DNA of 64,000 nt, from the NCBI GenBank assembly GCA_030035585.1, contig CM057465.1, positions 6,857,001-6,921,000 of the forward strand, written 5' to 3'. Each line of letters starts with the position of its first letter. Within the stretch, counting starts at the first letter, position 1. The position numbers and the translations under genes were made by a program. A model generated the notes under the pieces. It searched no databases, had not been told where the DNA came from, and saw only the letters and a program-made list of their open reading frames with translations. Positions 52,441-62,551 of this stretch are shown piece after piece. The stretch is from Dugong dugon. Taxonomy: Eukaryota; Chordata; Mammalia; Sirenia; Dugongidae.

Positions 52441-52893
52441 TGTTGTGGATTGAATGGTGTCCTCCAAAGTCATGCTGAAGTCCTAACTGCTGTACCTGTG
52501 TGTGTGACCGTGTATGGAAATAAGGTCTTTGCAGATATAATTAGTTAACATGAGGTCATACTAGAGTAGGGTGGGTCCTAACTCAGTGTGAATGGTTTCC
52601 TTATAAAAGAGGAGAAGAGACACAGCGACAGAGGAAGGATGGCTACGTGATAATGGAGGCAAGATGGAGTGATACATCTACAAGTCAAGGTACGCCAAGG
52701 ATTGCTCACCATCACTGGAAGCTAGGAGAGAGGCATGGGACACTTTCTACCTCAGAGCCCTCAGAAGGAATCAACACGGCCAATACCTTGGTCTTAGACA
52801 CACAGCCTACAGAACTGTGAAAGGATACATTTCTATTCTTATAAGCCACCCAGTTCATGGTGCTTTTTTTATCACAGTCCTAGGAAACTAACA
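52441..52893 (+). mobile_element. MLT1/MaLR-like solo LTR, sense
   Basis: TGTTGTGGATTGAATGGTGTCC start, TATAAAAGAGGAGAAGAGACAC, GAACTGTGAAAGGATACATTTC and CCTAGGAAACTAACACA end. TG...CA termini. Flanking pentamers GTATC and GCAAC differ, so no TSD is claimed. Confidence 0.82.
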
Positions 52894-53030
52894 CAGCAAC
52901 CAAGCATCCAATTTATTTCTGAATTTTATTTTGGTTTTACAGTAGCAAGAAAATCCTGATTCACACTGATCCTCATAGATAAGTACTTGCATGTGATAAC
53001 TTTTTTGGAGTGTGTAGTGTGAAATGAACC

Positions 53031-53112
53031 TTAATCACCCATGGAAGCAGCAATCAAGAAATCAAACATATTGCATTGGGCAGATCTGCTGCAAAAGACT
53101 CTTTAAAGTGAT
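53031..53112 (+). mobile_element. RTE fragment, sense
   Basis: CCCATGGAAGCAGCAATCAAG and TTGCATTGGGCAGATCTGCTG correspond to the RTE coding region downstream of YADD. Both ends are truncated. Confidence 0.8.
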
Positions 53113-53189
53113 GGGGATGAGGGTGAGGGGGCCTCTCACAGGGGGAGTCCTTGTGTTCCTTGTACTCTTCCTTATAGTTTTCATCATAA

Positions 53190-53397
53190 ACCCAAACCAG
53201 TTGCCATCGAGTTAACTCCGACTCATGGAGACCCCACATATGTCAGTGTAGACACGTGCTCCATAGGGTATTTAATGACTGATTTTTAAAAAGTAGCTCA
53301 CCAAGCATTTTTCAAGATGTCTCTGGGTGGACTCGAACCTCCCGCCTTTCAGTTAGCAATCAAATATGTTAACCGTTTGTACCACTAAGGGATACTT
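53190..53397 (-). mobile_element. Afrotherian SINE subtype B, antisense
   Basis: AACCCAAACCAGTTGCCATC tail, TCTCTGGGTGGACTCGAACC, and a GTTTGTACCACTAAGGG degraded head. Confidence 0.85.
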
Positions 53398-53520
53398 TTC
53401 ATCATATTAAACCTAAGTATGTTGCCCTAAAACTTCCACCCATGAATCTGCACAGAAACAAAACAATTCCTCATCAACAAGATAAGTCTTTGGAAATTTG
53501 AAGGTGGCTACTGTCTTGCT

Positions 53521-54568
53521 GCTGCTATTCATAAGGTTTTCACTGGCTAATTAAGTGCTCCAGAACACTTAATTGTGCTCATGAGGAACCTGTACACAGC
53601 TCAAGAGGCAGTTGTTCCGACAGAACAAGGGGATACTGCTTGGTTTAAAGTCCGGAAAGGTGTGCGTCAGGGTTGCATCCTTTCACCATATCTATTCAAT
53701 CTGTATGCTGAGCAAATAATCTGAGAAGCTGGACTATATGAAGAAGAACGGGGCATCAGGATGAGAGGAAGACTCCTTAACAACCTGCGATATGCAGATG
53801 ACACTACCTTGCTTGCTGAAAGTGAAGAGGACTTGAAGCCCTTACTGATGAAGATCAAAGACTACAGCCTTCAGTATGGATTACACCTCAACATAAAGAA
53901 AACAAAAATCCTCACAACTGGACCAATAAGTAGCATCATGATAAACGGAGAAAAGATTTGAAGTTGTCAAGGGTTTCATTTTACTTGGATCCAATCAATG
54001 TCCATGGAAGCAGCAGTCAAGAAATCAAAAGACGCATTGCATTGGGCAAATTGGCTACAAAAGACCTCTTTAAAGTGTTGAAAAGCAAAGATGTCACCTT
54101 GAAGACTAAAGTGTGCCTGACCCAAGCCATGGCATTTTCAATCACCTCATATGCATGCGAAAGCTAAACAGTGAATAAGGAAGAATGAAGAATTGATGCC
54201 TTTGAATTGTAGTGTTGGCAAAAAATATTGAATATGCCTTGGACTGCCAAAAGAACAAACAAATCTGTCTTGGAAGAAGTACAACCAGAACGCTCCTTAG
54301 AAGCAAGGATGGCGAGACTACGTCTTACATACTTACGACATGTTGTTAGGAGGGATCAGTCCCTGGAGAAGGACATCATGCTTGGTAAAGTAGAAGGTCA
54401 GCAAAAAAGAGGAAGATCCTCAAAGAGATGGTTTGACACAGTGGCTGCAACAATGGGCTCAGCATAATGATTGTGAGGACGGCGCAGGACTCGGCAGTGT
54501 TTCGTTCTTTGGTGCGTAGGGTGCTATGAGTCGGAACCAACATGACGGCACCTAACAACAACAACAAC
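53521..54568 (+). mobile_element. RTE LINE, sense, with inverted 5'-UTR scrap at its 5' edge
   Basis: From about 53560 the element is sense (CCAGAACACTTAATTGTGC) and runs to CGGCACCTAACAACAACAAC. Immediately upstream, 53521-53552 (GCTGCTATTCATAAGG, then CACTGGCTAATT) is RTE 5' UTR in antisense, as at 63911-63943. An inverted 5' scrap joined to a truncated body suggests 5' inversion with a large deletion. RT motif RYADDTTLLAES is intact, but frames shift around 53958 and 54167. Confidence 0.85.
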
Positions 54569-54896
54569 TGTCCTGCCTTTCCTGGGCCTACTCCTTCTGT
54601 GAGAGGGCCCTCTCACTGTCATCCCCTTCACCTCGCACCCTCCACGGGGCCTCAGTTTTGGGGGTTACTCTCTGCCGAGGACCTGAGAACTGCAGATGCT
54701 CTTCTCCCAGGTAATTGCGGTCAGGAAGGAGGGAGGCCTGCACCCCTAGCTCTGCAGCGTATTGATGGCTGAACAGTTATATGGGTCTACTCTTTGGGGG
54801 TGAAGAGGGCAGGGGCTTTTCAGATCCCTTTCTGTCACAGATCCTTCATAAATTGTGCTATGGGTTCAGATGATCTTGAAAGATCTAAACTTCTCC
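54569..54896. other. Single-copy sequence
   Basis: Nothing recognised. Confidence 0.4.
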
Positions 54897-54942
54897 TATC
54901 GGTTAGGGATCTCCAGAGAAGCAGAACCAGTAGGAGATACAC
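54897..54942 (-). mobile_element. LTR-like repeat Y start, fragment
   Basis: GGGATCTCCAGAGAAGCAGAACC matches the left edge of the antisense copies at 6845 and 23390. The next ~20 bases (CATCTGTCAGTTTGTC) coincide with the RTE 5' terminus. Confidence 0.5.
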
Positions 54943-55029
54943 CCACCATCTGTCAGTTTGTCCTTCAAGGATGTGAGGAAAACCAGGGGCGGGCCGGACT
55001 GGGTGCGGAAAGGAAGACACAAAGCTTAG

Positions 55030-55235
55030 GGTGATGCGTTCAGGGTGGTTGAGCTTCTGTTAAGGGTGATGGAAAAATTCGGGACAGTTAATGGCAATGG
55101 TTGAAAAGCATGATGAATATATTTAATGACATTGAACTTCACATGTGAAGATTGTAGAAATAAATGGTAAATGTTTTGTTACCTGTGTATTTACCACAAT
55201 AAAAAAGTTATTAAAATAAAAACAAGAACGTGGTG
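55030..55235 (+). mobile_element. Old L1M 3' end, sense
   Basis: GTGATGGAAAAATTCGGGAC, AATGACATTGAACTTCACATG and TATTTACCACAATAAAAAAG. Confidence 0.75.
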
Positions 55236-55307
55236 AGGGGCTCCTTTAGGGTCTTGACACTTGATACCTTGATTTTTATCATTAATATCTCTAACTTCTT
55301 AGCATAG

Positions 55308-55508
55308 TACTCGTGTGGTACAAATGGTTAACGTGCTCGGCTGCTCACCCGAAGGCTAGAGGTTCAAGTCCACCTAGAGGTACCTTGGAAGAAAGGCCTG
55401 ACAATCTACCTCCAAAAACTCAGCCATTAAAAATCCTATGGGGCACAGTTCTACTCTGACCCATGTGGGGTTGCCATGAGTTGGAGTGAATGCAACCGTT
55501 ACTGGTTG
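55308..55508 (+). mobile_element. Afrotherian SINE subtype B, sense
   Basis: GTGTGGTACAAATGGTTAACG head, CCACCTAGAGGTACCTTGG middle, GAGTTGGAGTGAATGCAACC tail. The head is diverged. Confidence 0.82.
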
Positions 55509-55530
55509 GTTAATGTCTTAGCATGCTTTT

Positions 55531-56565
55531 TTTTTTTTTTAATTGTACTTTAGATGAAGGTTTACAGAACAAATAGTGTCTCATTAAATAGTTAGTACAC
55601 ATATTGTTTAATGACAATGATTAACAACCCCATGACATGTCAACACTATCCCGTCTCAACCTTGGGTTCCCTATTACCAGCTTTCCTGTCCCCTCCTGCC
55701 TTCTAGTACTTGCCCCTGGGCTGTTGTGCCCCATTAGTCTCGTTTTGTTTTATGGGGCTGTCTAATCTTTGGCTAAAGTGTGAACCTCAGGAGTGACTTC
55801 ATTACTGAGCTAAAAGTGTGTCTGGAGGCCATATTCTCAGGGTTTTTCCAGTCTCTGTCAGGCCAGTAAGTCTGTTTTTTTTTTAGTGAGTTAGAATTTT
55901 GTTCTATATTTTTCTCCAGCTCTGTCTGGGACCCTCTGTTGTGATCCCGGTCAGAGCAGTCAGTGGTGGTAGCCGGGCACCATCTAGTTGTACTGGACTC
56001 AGTCTGGTGGAGGCCCTGGTAGTTGTGGTCCATTACTCCTTTGGACTAATCCTTCACTTGTATCTTGTTTTCTTCATTCTCCCTTGCTCCCAAAGGGGTG
56101 AGACCAGTGGAGTATCTTAGATGGCTGCTCACAGGCTTTTAAGACCCCAGATGCTACTCACCAAGGTAGAATGTAGAACATTGTCTTCATTAACTGAGTT
56201 ATGCCAATTGAGCTAGATGTTCCCCGAGACCATGGTCCCCATAGCCCTCTGCCCAGCAATTCAGTCCCTCAGAGAGTTTGGAAGTGTCTATGGAGCTTCC
56301 ATGACCTTGCCTTGTACAAGTTGTGCTGGCTTCCCCAGTATTGTGTACTGTCTTACCCTTCACCAAAGTTACCAGTTATCTATTGTCTATTTAGTACCCC
56401 CACCCCCAACCCCTCCCATCCCTGGTAACCAACAAAGATTGGTTCTTTCTGTGTGTAAACCTTTTCATGAGTTTTTACAGTAGAGGTCTCATATGGTATT
56501 TGTCCTTCTGTGATTGACTTATTTCACTCAGCATAAAGCCCTCCAGTTTCATCCATGTTAGAAGA
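55531..56565 (-). mobile_element. L1, 5'-truncated, antisense, one 3'-UTR module, near-perfect TSD
   Basis: TCTTAGCATGCTTTT (55516-55530) and TCTTAGCGTGCTTTT (56566-56580) match at 14 of 15. The poly-T is followed by AATTGTACTTTAGATGAAGG, CCCATGACATGTCAACAC, and the long L1 3' UTR to CCAGTTTCATCCATGTTAGA. Non-coding. Confidence 0.95.
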
Positions 56566-56580
56566 TCTTAGCGTGCTTTT

Positions 56581-57383
56581 AATGTCTCCTTCACTTGTTC
56601 CTGAATCTCCTTTTTTAAATCCCAGAGTAAAAATCTTCCTTTGATTGAAAAAAATTGTTCCCTGAAAAGAACTTTACTTATTCCACTTGTCTTAAGAAGA
56701 AGACATTTTTAACCTTGTTAATTTACATTATGCGAGCTCGATTTCACCCGCAGCTTGCCTGAGTTTGTATGTTTCATTTTATCATTTTCAGAGCACCGTT
56801 TTGCGAGAATTGTTTCCTAGGCGCCATTTCTGATTTCGGTGTGTTTTTCTTTGGTGAATAAATCAAGCATGTAAAGATGGCATTTCCTCAGCTTCCAGGG
56901 TGATGCAATGATATATTCAGCAGCCTATGTCTTCCTTAATTTTTTATTTATTTACTTTTTTTTTGTCTGAATTTCCCTGGGGGTGGCCCACCAAATAATT
57001 TCTTTAGGGGATAAAGAGCCCTATGTTTCTGTTAGTTTTATTTCTGTGCCCATCTGCATCTGCAGAATATTTCCACCGCTTTACCTGTCTACTGATTGTG
57101 AATGTCACTCTATGTAGCCTGACTACCATGTGGCTTCAATTATATTTGTCTTCTCTCTCTCCTCCCCTCCCTCCCTGCCTACTGGAGCTTCTTGGACATC
57201 GATGAAAAGGGCAGTGGAGCAGAGGGGTATAGAGTGAGAGAAATGGAAGTCTGACTCCTGGGTTGCCCCTTCCTTATTAGCTGTGTGTCCTTGAGTTGCT
57301 CATCTTACAATGGGGTCATCTCTGCATTGGCACAGAGTTACTGAGACAGAGGAAAAGCTTTACAAAAGATGGTTGCTCAGAAA
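56581..57383. other. Single-copy sequence, possibly conserved in part
   Basis: Bases 56725-56910 are AT-rich with several CpGs and homeobox-like TAAT/ATTA words (TTGTTAATTTACATTATGCG). This is the look of a conserved non-coding element, but it is only an impression. A MIR-like piece lies at 57250-57305. Confidence 0.25.
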
Positions 57384-58015
57384 GTTCTGGACAGAGCTGG
57401 AGAAGGATGTAGAACAAAATTCCAACGCACAAAAAAAGACCAGATTTACTGGGCTGACAGAGACTGGAGAAACCCCGAGAGTATGGCCCCCGGCCACCCT
57501 TTTAGCTCAGTAATGAAGTCACTCCCGCGGTTCACCCTTCAGTCAAAGATTAGACAGCCCCATAAAACAAAAAGAGACTAATGGGGCACAACAGTCCAGG
57601 GGCAAGGACTAGAAGGCAGGAGGGGACAGGAAAGCTGGTAATAGGGAACCCAGGGTTGAGAAGGGAGAGTATTGACATGTAGTGGGGTTGTTAACCATTG
57701 TCATAGGGCAATATGTGTACTAATTGTTTAATGGAAACTATTTTGTTCTGTAAACCTTCATCTAAAGTGAGAATAGCAGCACAACTGGAAGAATGTAATC
57801 GATGTCACTGAATTTTACATGTAGAAATTTTTGATATGGTGTATCTTTGGCTATGTATATTTTCACCAAAAAAAAAAAAGTGTCCTCCAAGGTCAAGAAA
57901 GGAGAGTGTTGACATGTCGTGGGGTTGTTAACCAACGTCATAAAACAGTATGTGTACAGACTGTTTAATGAGAAACTATTTGTTCTGTAAACCTTCACCT
58001 AAAGTACAATAAAAA
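57384..58015 (+). mobile_element. L1, 5'-truncated, sense, two 3'-UTR modules
   Basis: Starts CTGGACAGAGCTGGAGAAGG. The first module ends TTCTGTAAACCTTCATCTAAAG (near 57765), is followed by a linker with an A-run (57868-57879), then a second copy of the terminal module (GTTGACATGTCGTGGGGTTG to AACCTTCACCTAAAGTAC) and an A-rich tail. Confidence 0.88.
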
Positions 58016-58166
58016 AGGGGGGATAAAAGGTGGCTGCTATCATGATTATCATGAATAATCCTTAATGGGCACTTGGCACACAGAGGCTAGATGTTGGCTG
58101 GGTCTCCTCACAGTGGATTGCTGGTGTGCCCCGTGGGGGCACTGTGAGACATCCTACGTGATGACA

Positions 58167-58622
58167 GTAGTAGGTTGAATTGCGTCCCTCCAAAATATAT
58201 GGACAAGTCCCCAGCCATGGTACCTGTAAATGCGACCTTGTTTGGAAGCAAGGGTCTATGCAGTTGTAATTAGGTTATGGATCTTGAGATGAGGTCACCC
58301 TGGATTTAGGGTGGACATTAAATCCAACGACAGGTGTCCTTATAAGAGAAAGGCAGAGGGAGATTTGATACACACAGAGGAGAAGGCCATATGAAGATGG
58401 AGGCAGAAATTGGAGTGATGCTGCCACAAGCCAAGGAATGCCTGGGACCACTAGAAGCTGGAAGAGGCAAGGAAGGACCCTCACCTAGACCCTTGGAGGG
58501 AGCATGGCCCTGCAAACACCTTGATTTTGGACTTCTGGCCTCCAGAACTGTGAGAGAATAAACGTCTGTTTTAAGCGCCCTGTTTGTGGTACTTTGTCAC
58601 AGCTGCTCCAGGAACTCAGACA
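58167..58622 (+). mobile_element. MLT1/MaLR-like solo LTR, sense
   Basis: TAGGTTGAATTGCGTCCCTCC start, GTGTCCTTATAAGAGAAAGGC, GATGGAGGCAGAAATTGGAG, CTCCAGAACTGTGAGAGAATAAACG and GGAACTCAGACA end. Confidence 0.8.
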
Positions 58623-59480
58623 ATGGTGAGCAGGTAGTTGTGACCAGATGCACACTGGCCTTGAGGTCAAATGCTAGTGGACCCTGGTAGCCTGGAATCA
58701 TTTTTTTTTTTATTGGTGTATTTGTGCGTTACCAATGGCCATGATCTATTGAAGAAAACCTCAGATATTCAAATCATTAGACGCTTCAGGTGACTTCAAA
58801 GTTTAAGGTCACAGGGTTGCAAAGAAGATATTGCTGGTCCTTGCACATCTTGGTTATTTGTTTAAGACTCAGTGGAAATTTCAGGAATTGACCAATATGG
58901 CATACAAGTGCACACATAAATCCTTCTACATGGTCCTTTGTGTAGATCTGTGTGTGTGTGGAGCGGGGTGTGTGATGAAAAGGTCCTGGGACCAAGTCAA
59001 CAAATGTATTAAACCAGGCTCTGGGCTGGGTGATGGCTTCATTCACTTGTCTAGCAGAGTTTGGGTGCTCAGTGGGTGACCCACCTGTTTTACAGTGATT
59101 CTCTTCTGGTGGCCCTGGCACTCAAGGGTGGCCCCGGGCACCCATGAGTGTGTTCTGTGACCTGCCTTCCTGGCCACCGCTGAATAGGGTGAATATTCAC
59201 TCCAAATTACTCCTCTTCTCTCAGGGTGCAAGTGGCTGGTCACCAGTGCCCCTTCCATCCCCAAGTCCTGGGTGGATATAAGAAAGTAGTGTCATGTCAC
59301 TGAGCAAGTGATATGTGATTCGGACCTTAAGGGACAGGTGTGGGTAGGACAGGTGTGGGCTGGTCAGGCAGGAGAAGAGGGAGAAAGGAAAAGGAATGCA
59401 CATCCATGGATGTTTGTGAGATGGTGAGGAGACCTGGCGAATTAGGGAGGAGAGGGAGTTGGAAAAAGCTGGGGAGGCAA
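58623..59480. other. Single-copy sequence
   Basis: Nothing recognised. Confidence 0.4.
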
Positions 59481-60170
59481 ATGTGCGGTTTACAGTTAAC
59501 TTTACCCAAAGAATTGGGTCTTTGTCCTTGGTTCTTGAAAGAAAACCTCTAAAACCTTGGAATTTACCAGTAATTGGAGTCTTGGTTTTCCATGAGGACT
59601 TCAGACCACACCTGAGGGTTTATACTGATAAAGTGAGTCTTGGGTGGAAAGACCAACGAACTTCAGGAGAGGAAGGCTGGAGGTTGAGTTCAGCTAGATG
59701 GTCAATGATTCAATCAATCATACCTACATAATGGGCCCCTAATAAAAGCTTTGGACACTGATGTTCCATGGGTTTCCTGGTTGATGAAAGAGATTGATGC
59801 ACAGGGAAAGGCAGCACATCCTTTCAGACACGGAAACTCTGCACTGGGAACCCTCCCAGACCTCGCCTTGTGCGTCTCTTCGTTTGTATCTTTTTTGCTA
59901 CAATAAAACAGTGATCGTAAGTCTAGTGCTTTCCTGGGTTCTGGGAGTCATTCTAGTGAATTATCAAACCTGGGGGGGACGGGGGTGGTGGTGATGGGAG
60001 TTCCCTAACTTGTAGCCAGCGGGTCAGAAGTGAGGGGGCAGCCTCGGGAAGCTCAGGCTTACGGCTGGCATTCTGCAGGGTAGTGGGAACCTCCGAATAT
60101 GTAGTCAGCCAAGTCAGAGGTGAGGGGGCCCTTGGGGACACGCAGCTTACAGTGGGCATCCTGAGTCGGT
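59481..60170 (+). mobile_element. Class I (ERV1-like) LTR, sense
   Basis: CCCCTAATAAAAGCTTTGGAC, TTGTGCGTCTCTTCGTTTG, ACAATAAAACAGTGATCGTAAG (polyadenylation signal near 59902) and TCTGGGAGTCATTCTAGTGAATTATC form the layout of a mammalian class I LTR. Downstream, two similar blocks (about 59985-60080 and 60080-60170) repeat GGGAACCTCC/GAGTTCCC, GTAGCCAGC/GTAGTCAGCC and GTCAGA...GTGAGGGGG. No retroviral gene follows. Confidence 0.65.
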
Positions 60171-60189
60171 AGAGGAAACTCCTGAATTT

Positions 60190-60282
60190 GATCATGAAGA
60201 TGGTATATGACATGGCATATGACCAGGCAGCATTTCGTTCGGTTATGACTTGGAGCCAACTTAATGGCACCCAACAACGACA
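60190..60282 (+). mobile_element. RTE 3' tail fragment, sense
   Basis: CAGCATTTCGTTCGGTTATG and CCAACTTAATGGCACCCAAC. 5'-truncated. Confidence 0.8.
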
Positions 60283-60344
60283 TATTCCTGTACATCCCTT
60301 TTATATATCTATTCTCCTATCTCACAACCCACTGGAGGTAGATT

Positions 60345-60475
60345 GTGCAAATATGCTTGTCATCACCATTTTGCAGAGGAGGAAAGTGAGTCATAGAGAA
60401 GTTGAGGGACTTTCCCAAAGTCTCACAGCAGGTTATGGTGGAGGCATGGCTGAAACTCAGAGAAAGGGCTCTCCT
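60345..60475 (-). mobile_element. MIR SINE, antisense
   Basis: CAGAGGAGGAAAGTGAGTC, GAGGGACTTTCCCAAAGTC and TGGAGGCATGGCTGAAACTC. Confidence 0.7.
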
Positions 60476-60949
60476 GAGCCCGGATTGATTTCCCCAGGAA
60501 ACTCCTGGGCTGAGGTCCTGTATGAAAGTGGAGATTGGAGTTACTTGTCAACCAGAAATCAGTGAAATGTATATAAGTGTGTTTCGACAACAGATGATTA
60601 TTAATTAAGAGGTGACTTCCATTAGCTCCTGCTCTGAGTAGGACCGTGTGAGGCAAGCACTCCCCATCCCAGAAGCTCACTCTGCAGTCCACACTTGGAC
60701 AGGCTCCTGCACTGAAGTCAGGGGCATGATGCCCACTGGCTGGGGGCCAGCAGACTGGTGACAAAGGGGCTTGCAAACTGTGCACTTGACAGAGCCTTTT
60801 ATTGTGCTGAAGCACACTGATGTCCTATGCAGAGGGGACGCAGAACACTGGGGACTTGGGAAGAAGAGGGTGGCAGGGCCAGAACATTTGTCCCTGTGTG
60901 TGAAACAGTATTTCTCATCACGTCTTTTCCCACTGATTGATTAATTTAT
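60476..60949. other. Single-copy sequence
   Basis: Nothing recognised. Confidence 0.4.
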
Positions 60950-61022
60950 GTTGTTGTTGTTAGGTGCCGGTGAGTTGGTTCCAACTCATGATGACCTTAT
61001 GTACAACAGAATGAAAAACTGC

Positions 61023-62340
61023 CTAGTCCTGCGCCATCCTCACAATTGTTGTTATACTTGAGCCCGTTGTTGCAGCCACTTCATCATTCCATCTCGTTGA
61101 GGGTCTTCCTCTTTTTCGCTGACCCTCTACTTTACTAAGCATAATGTCCTTCTCCTGGGACTGGTCCCTCTTGATAACATGTCCAAAGTATGTGAGATTA
61201 AGTCTCGCCATCTTTGCTTCTAAGGAGCATTCTGGCTGTACTTCTTCCAAGACAGATTTATTTGTTCTTCTAGCAGCCCATAATATATTCAATACTCTTC
61301 ACCAACACCATAATTCAAAGGCATCAATTCTTCTTTGGTCTTCCTTATTCATCGTCCAGCTTTCACATGCATATGAGGTGATTGAACACACTATGGCTTG
61401 GGTCAAATGTGCCTTAGTCTTCAAGGTGACATCTTTGCTTTTCAACACTTTAAAGAGGTCTTTTGCAGCAGATTTGCCCAATGCAATATGTCATTTGATT
61501 TCTTGACTGCGGCTTCCATGGGCGTTGATTGTGGATCCAAGTAAAATGAAATCCTTGACAACTTCAGTCTTTCCTCCATTGATCATGATGTTGCTTATTG
61601 GTCCAGTTGTGAGGATTTTTGTTTTCTTTATACTCAGATGTAATCCATACTGAAGGCTATGGTCTTTGATCTTCATCAGTAAGTGCTTCAAGTCCTCTTC
61701 ACTTTCAGCAAGCAAAGTAGTGTCATCTGCATATCGCAGGTTGTTAATGTGTCTTCCTTCAATCTTGATGCTGCATTCTTCTTCATATACTCCAGCTTCT
61801 CGGAGTATTTGCTCAGCATACAGACTGAATAAGTATGGTGAAAAGATGGAACCCTGAGGCACACCTTTCCTGACTTTATACCACGCAGCATCCCCTTGTT
61901 CTGTTCGAATGACTGCCTCTTGATCTATGTACGGGTTCCTCATGAGCACAATTAAGTGTTCTGGAATTCCCAATCTTTGCAATATTATCCATGATTTGTT
62001 GTGATCCACACAGTCCAATGCCATTGCATAGTCAATAAAACGCAGGTAAATGTCTTTCTGGTATTCTCTGCTTTCAGCCAGGATCCATCTGACATCAGCA
62101 ATGATATCTCTGGTTCCACATCCTCTTCTGAATTCATCTTGAATTTCTGGCAGTTCCCTGTCGATGTACTGCTGCAGCCACTTTTGAATGATCTTCAGCA
62201 AAATTTTTCTTGCGTGTGATATTAATGATACTGTTCGATAATTTCCAAATTCTGTTGGATCACTTTTCTTGGGAAGGGTACAAATATGGATCTCTTCCAG
62301 TTGGTTGGCCAGGTAGCTGTCCTCCAAATTTCTTGGCAAA
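61023..62340 (-). pseudogene. RTE reverse transcriptase and C-terminal region, two in-frame TGAs
   Basis: One minus-strand frame runs from about 62339 to 61023 with two stops. One TGA follows SRSQEIK at about 61491 and another follows AFELWCW at about 61296. Both look like CGA-to-TGA changes. Motifs in order: DPTEFGNYRTVSLISHA, IDRELPEIQDEFRRGCGTRD, FIDYAMALDCVDHNK, VPQGSIFSPYLFSLYAEQIL, catalytic YADD (codons 61722-61733), and the C-terminal EEVQPECSLEAKMARLNL. The enzyme family makes DNA from RTE RNA at a nicked target. Confidence 0.92.
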
Positions 62341-62551
62341 GACGAGTGAGTGCTTTCAGCACTGCATCCATTTGTTGAAACATCTCAAGTTCCTGGAGCC
62401 TTGTTTTTTGCCAATGCCTTCAGTACAGCTTGGACCACTTCCTTTAGTACCACTGGTTCCTGATCATATGCTACCTCCTGAAATGGTTGAACATTGACCA
62501 GTTCTTTTTGGTACAATGTATTCTTTTTGTCTTCTTTTGGTGCTGTCTGCA

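Noticed and set aside
52436-52898. 5-bp TSD for the LTR at 52441-52893
   Set aside because: Flanks GTATC and GCAAC match at only three of five positions, too weak to claim.
59794-59994. 66-codon open frame over the ERV1-like LTR
   Set aside because: It overlaps the polyadenylation region of the LTR and matches no retroviral protein.
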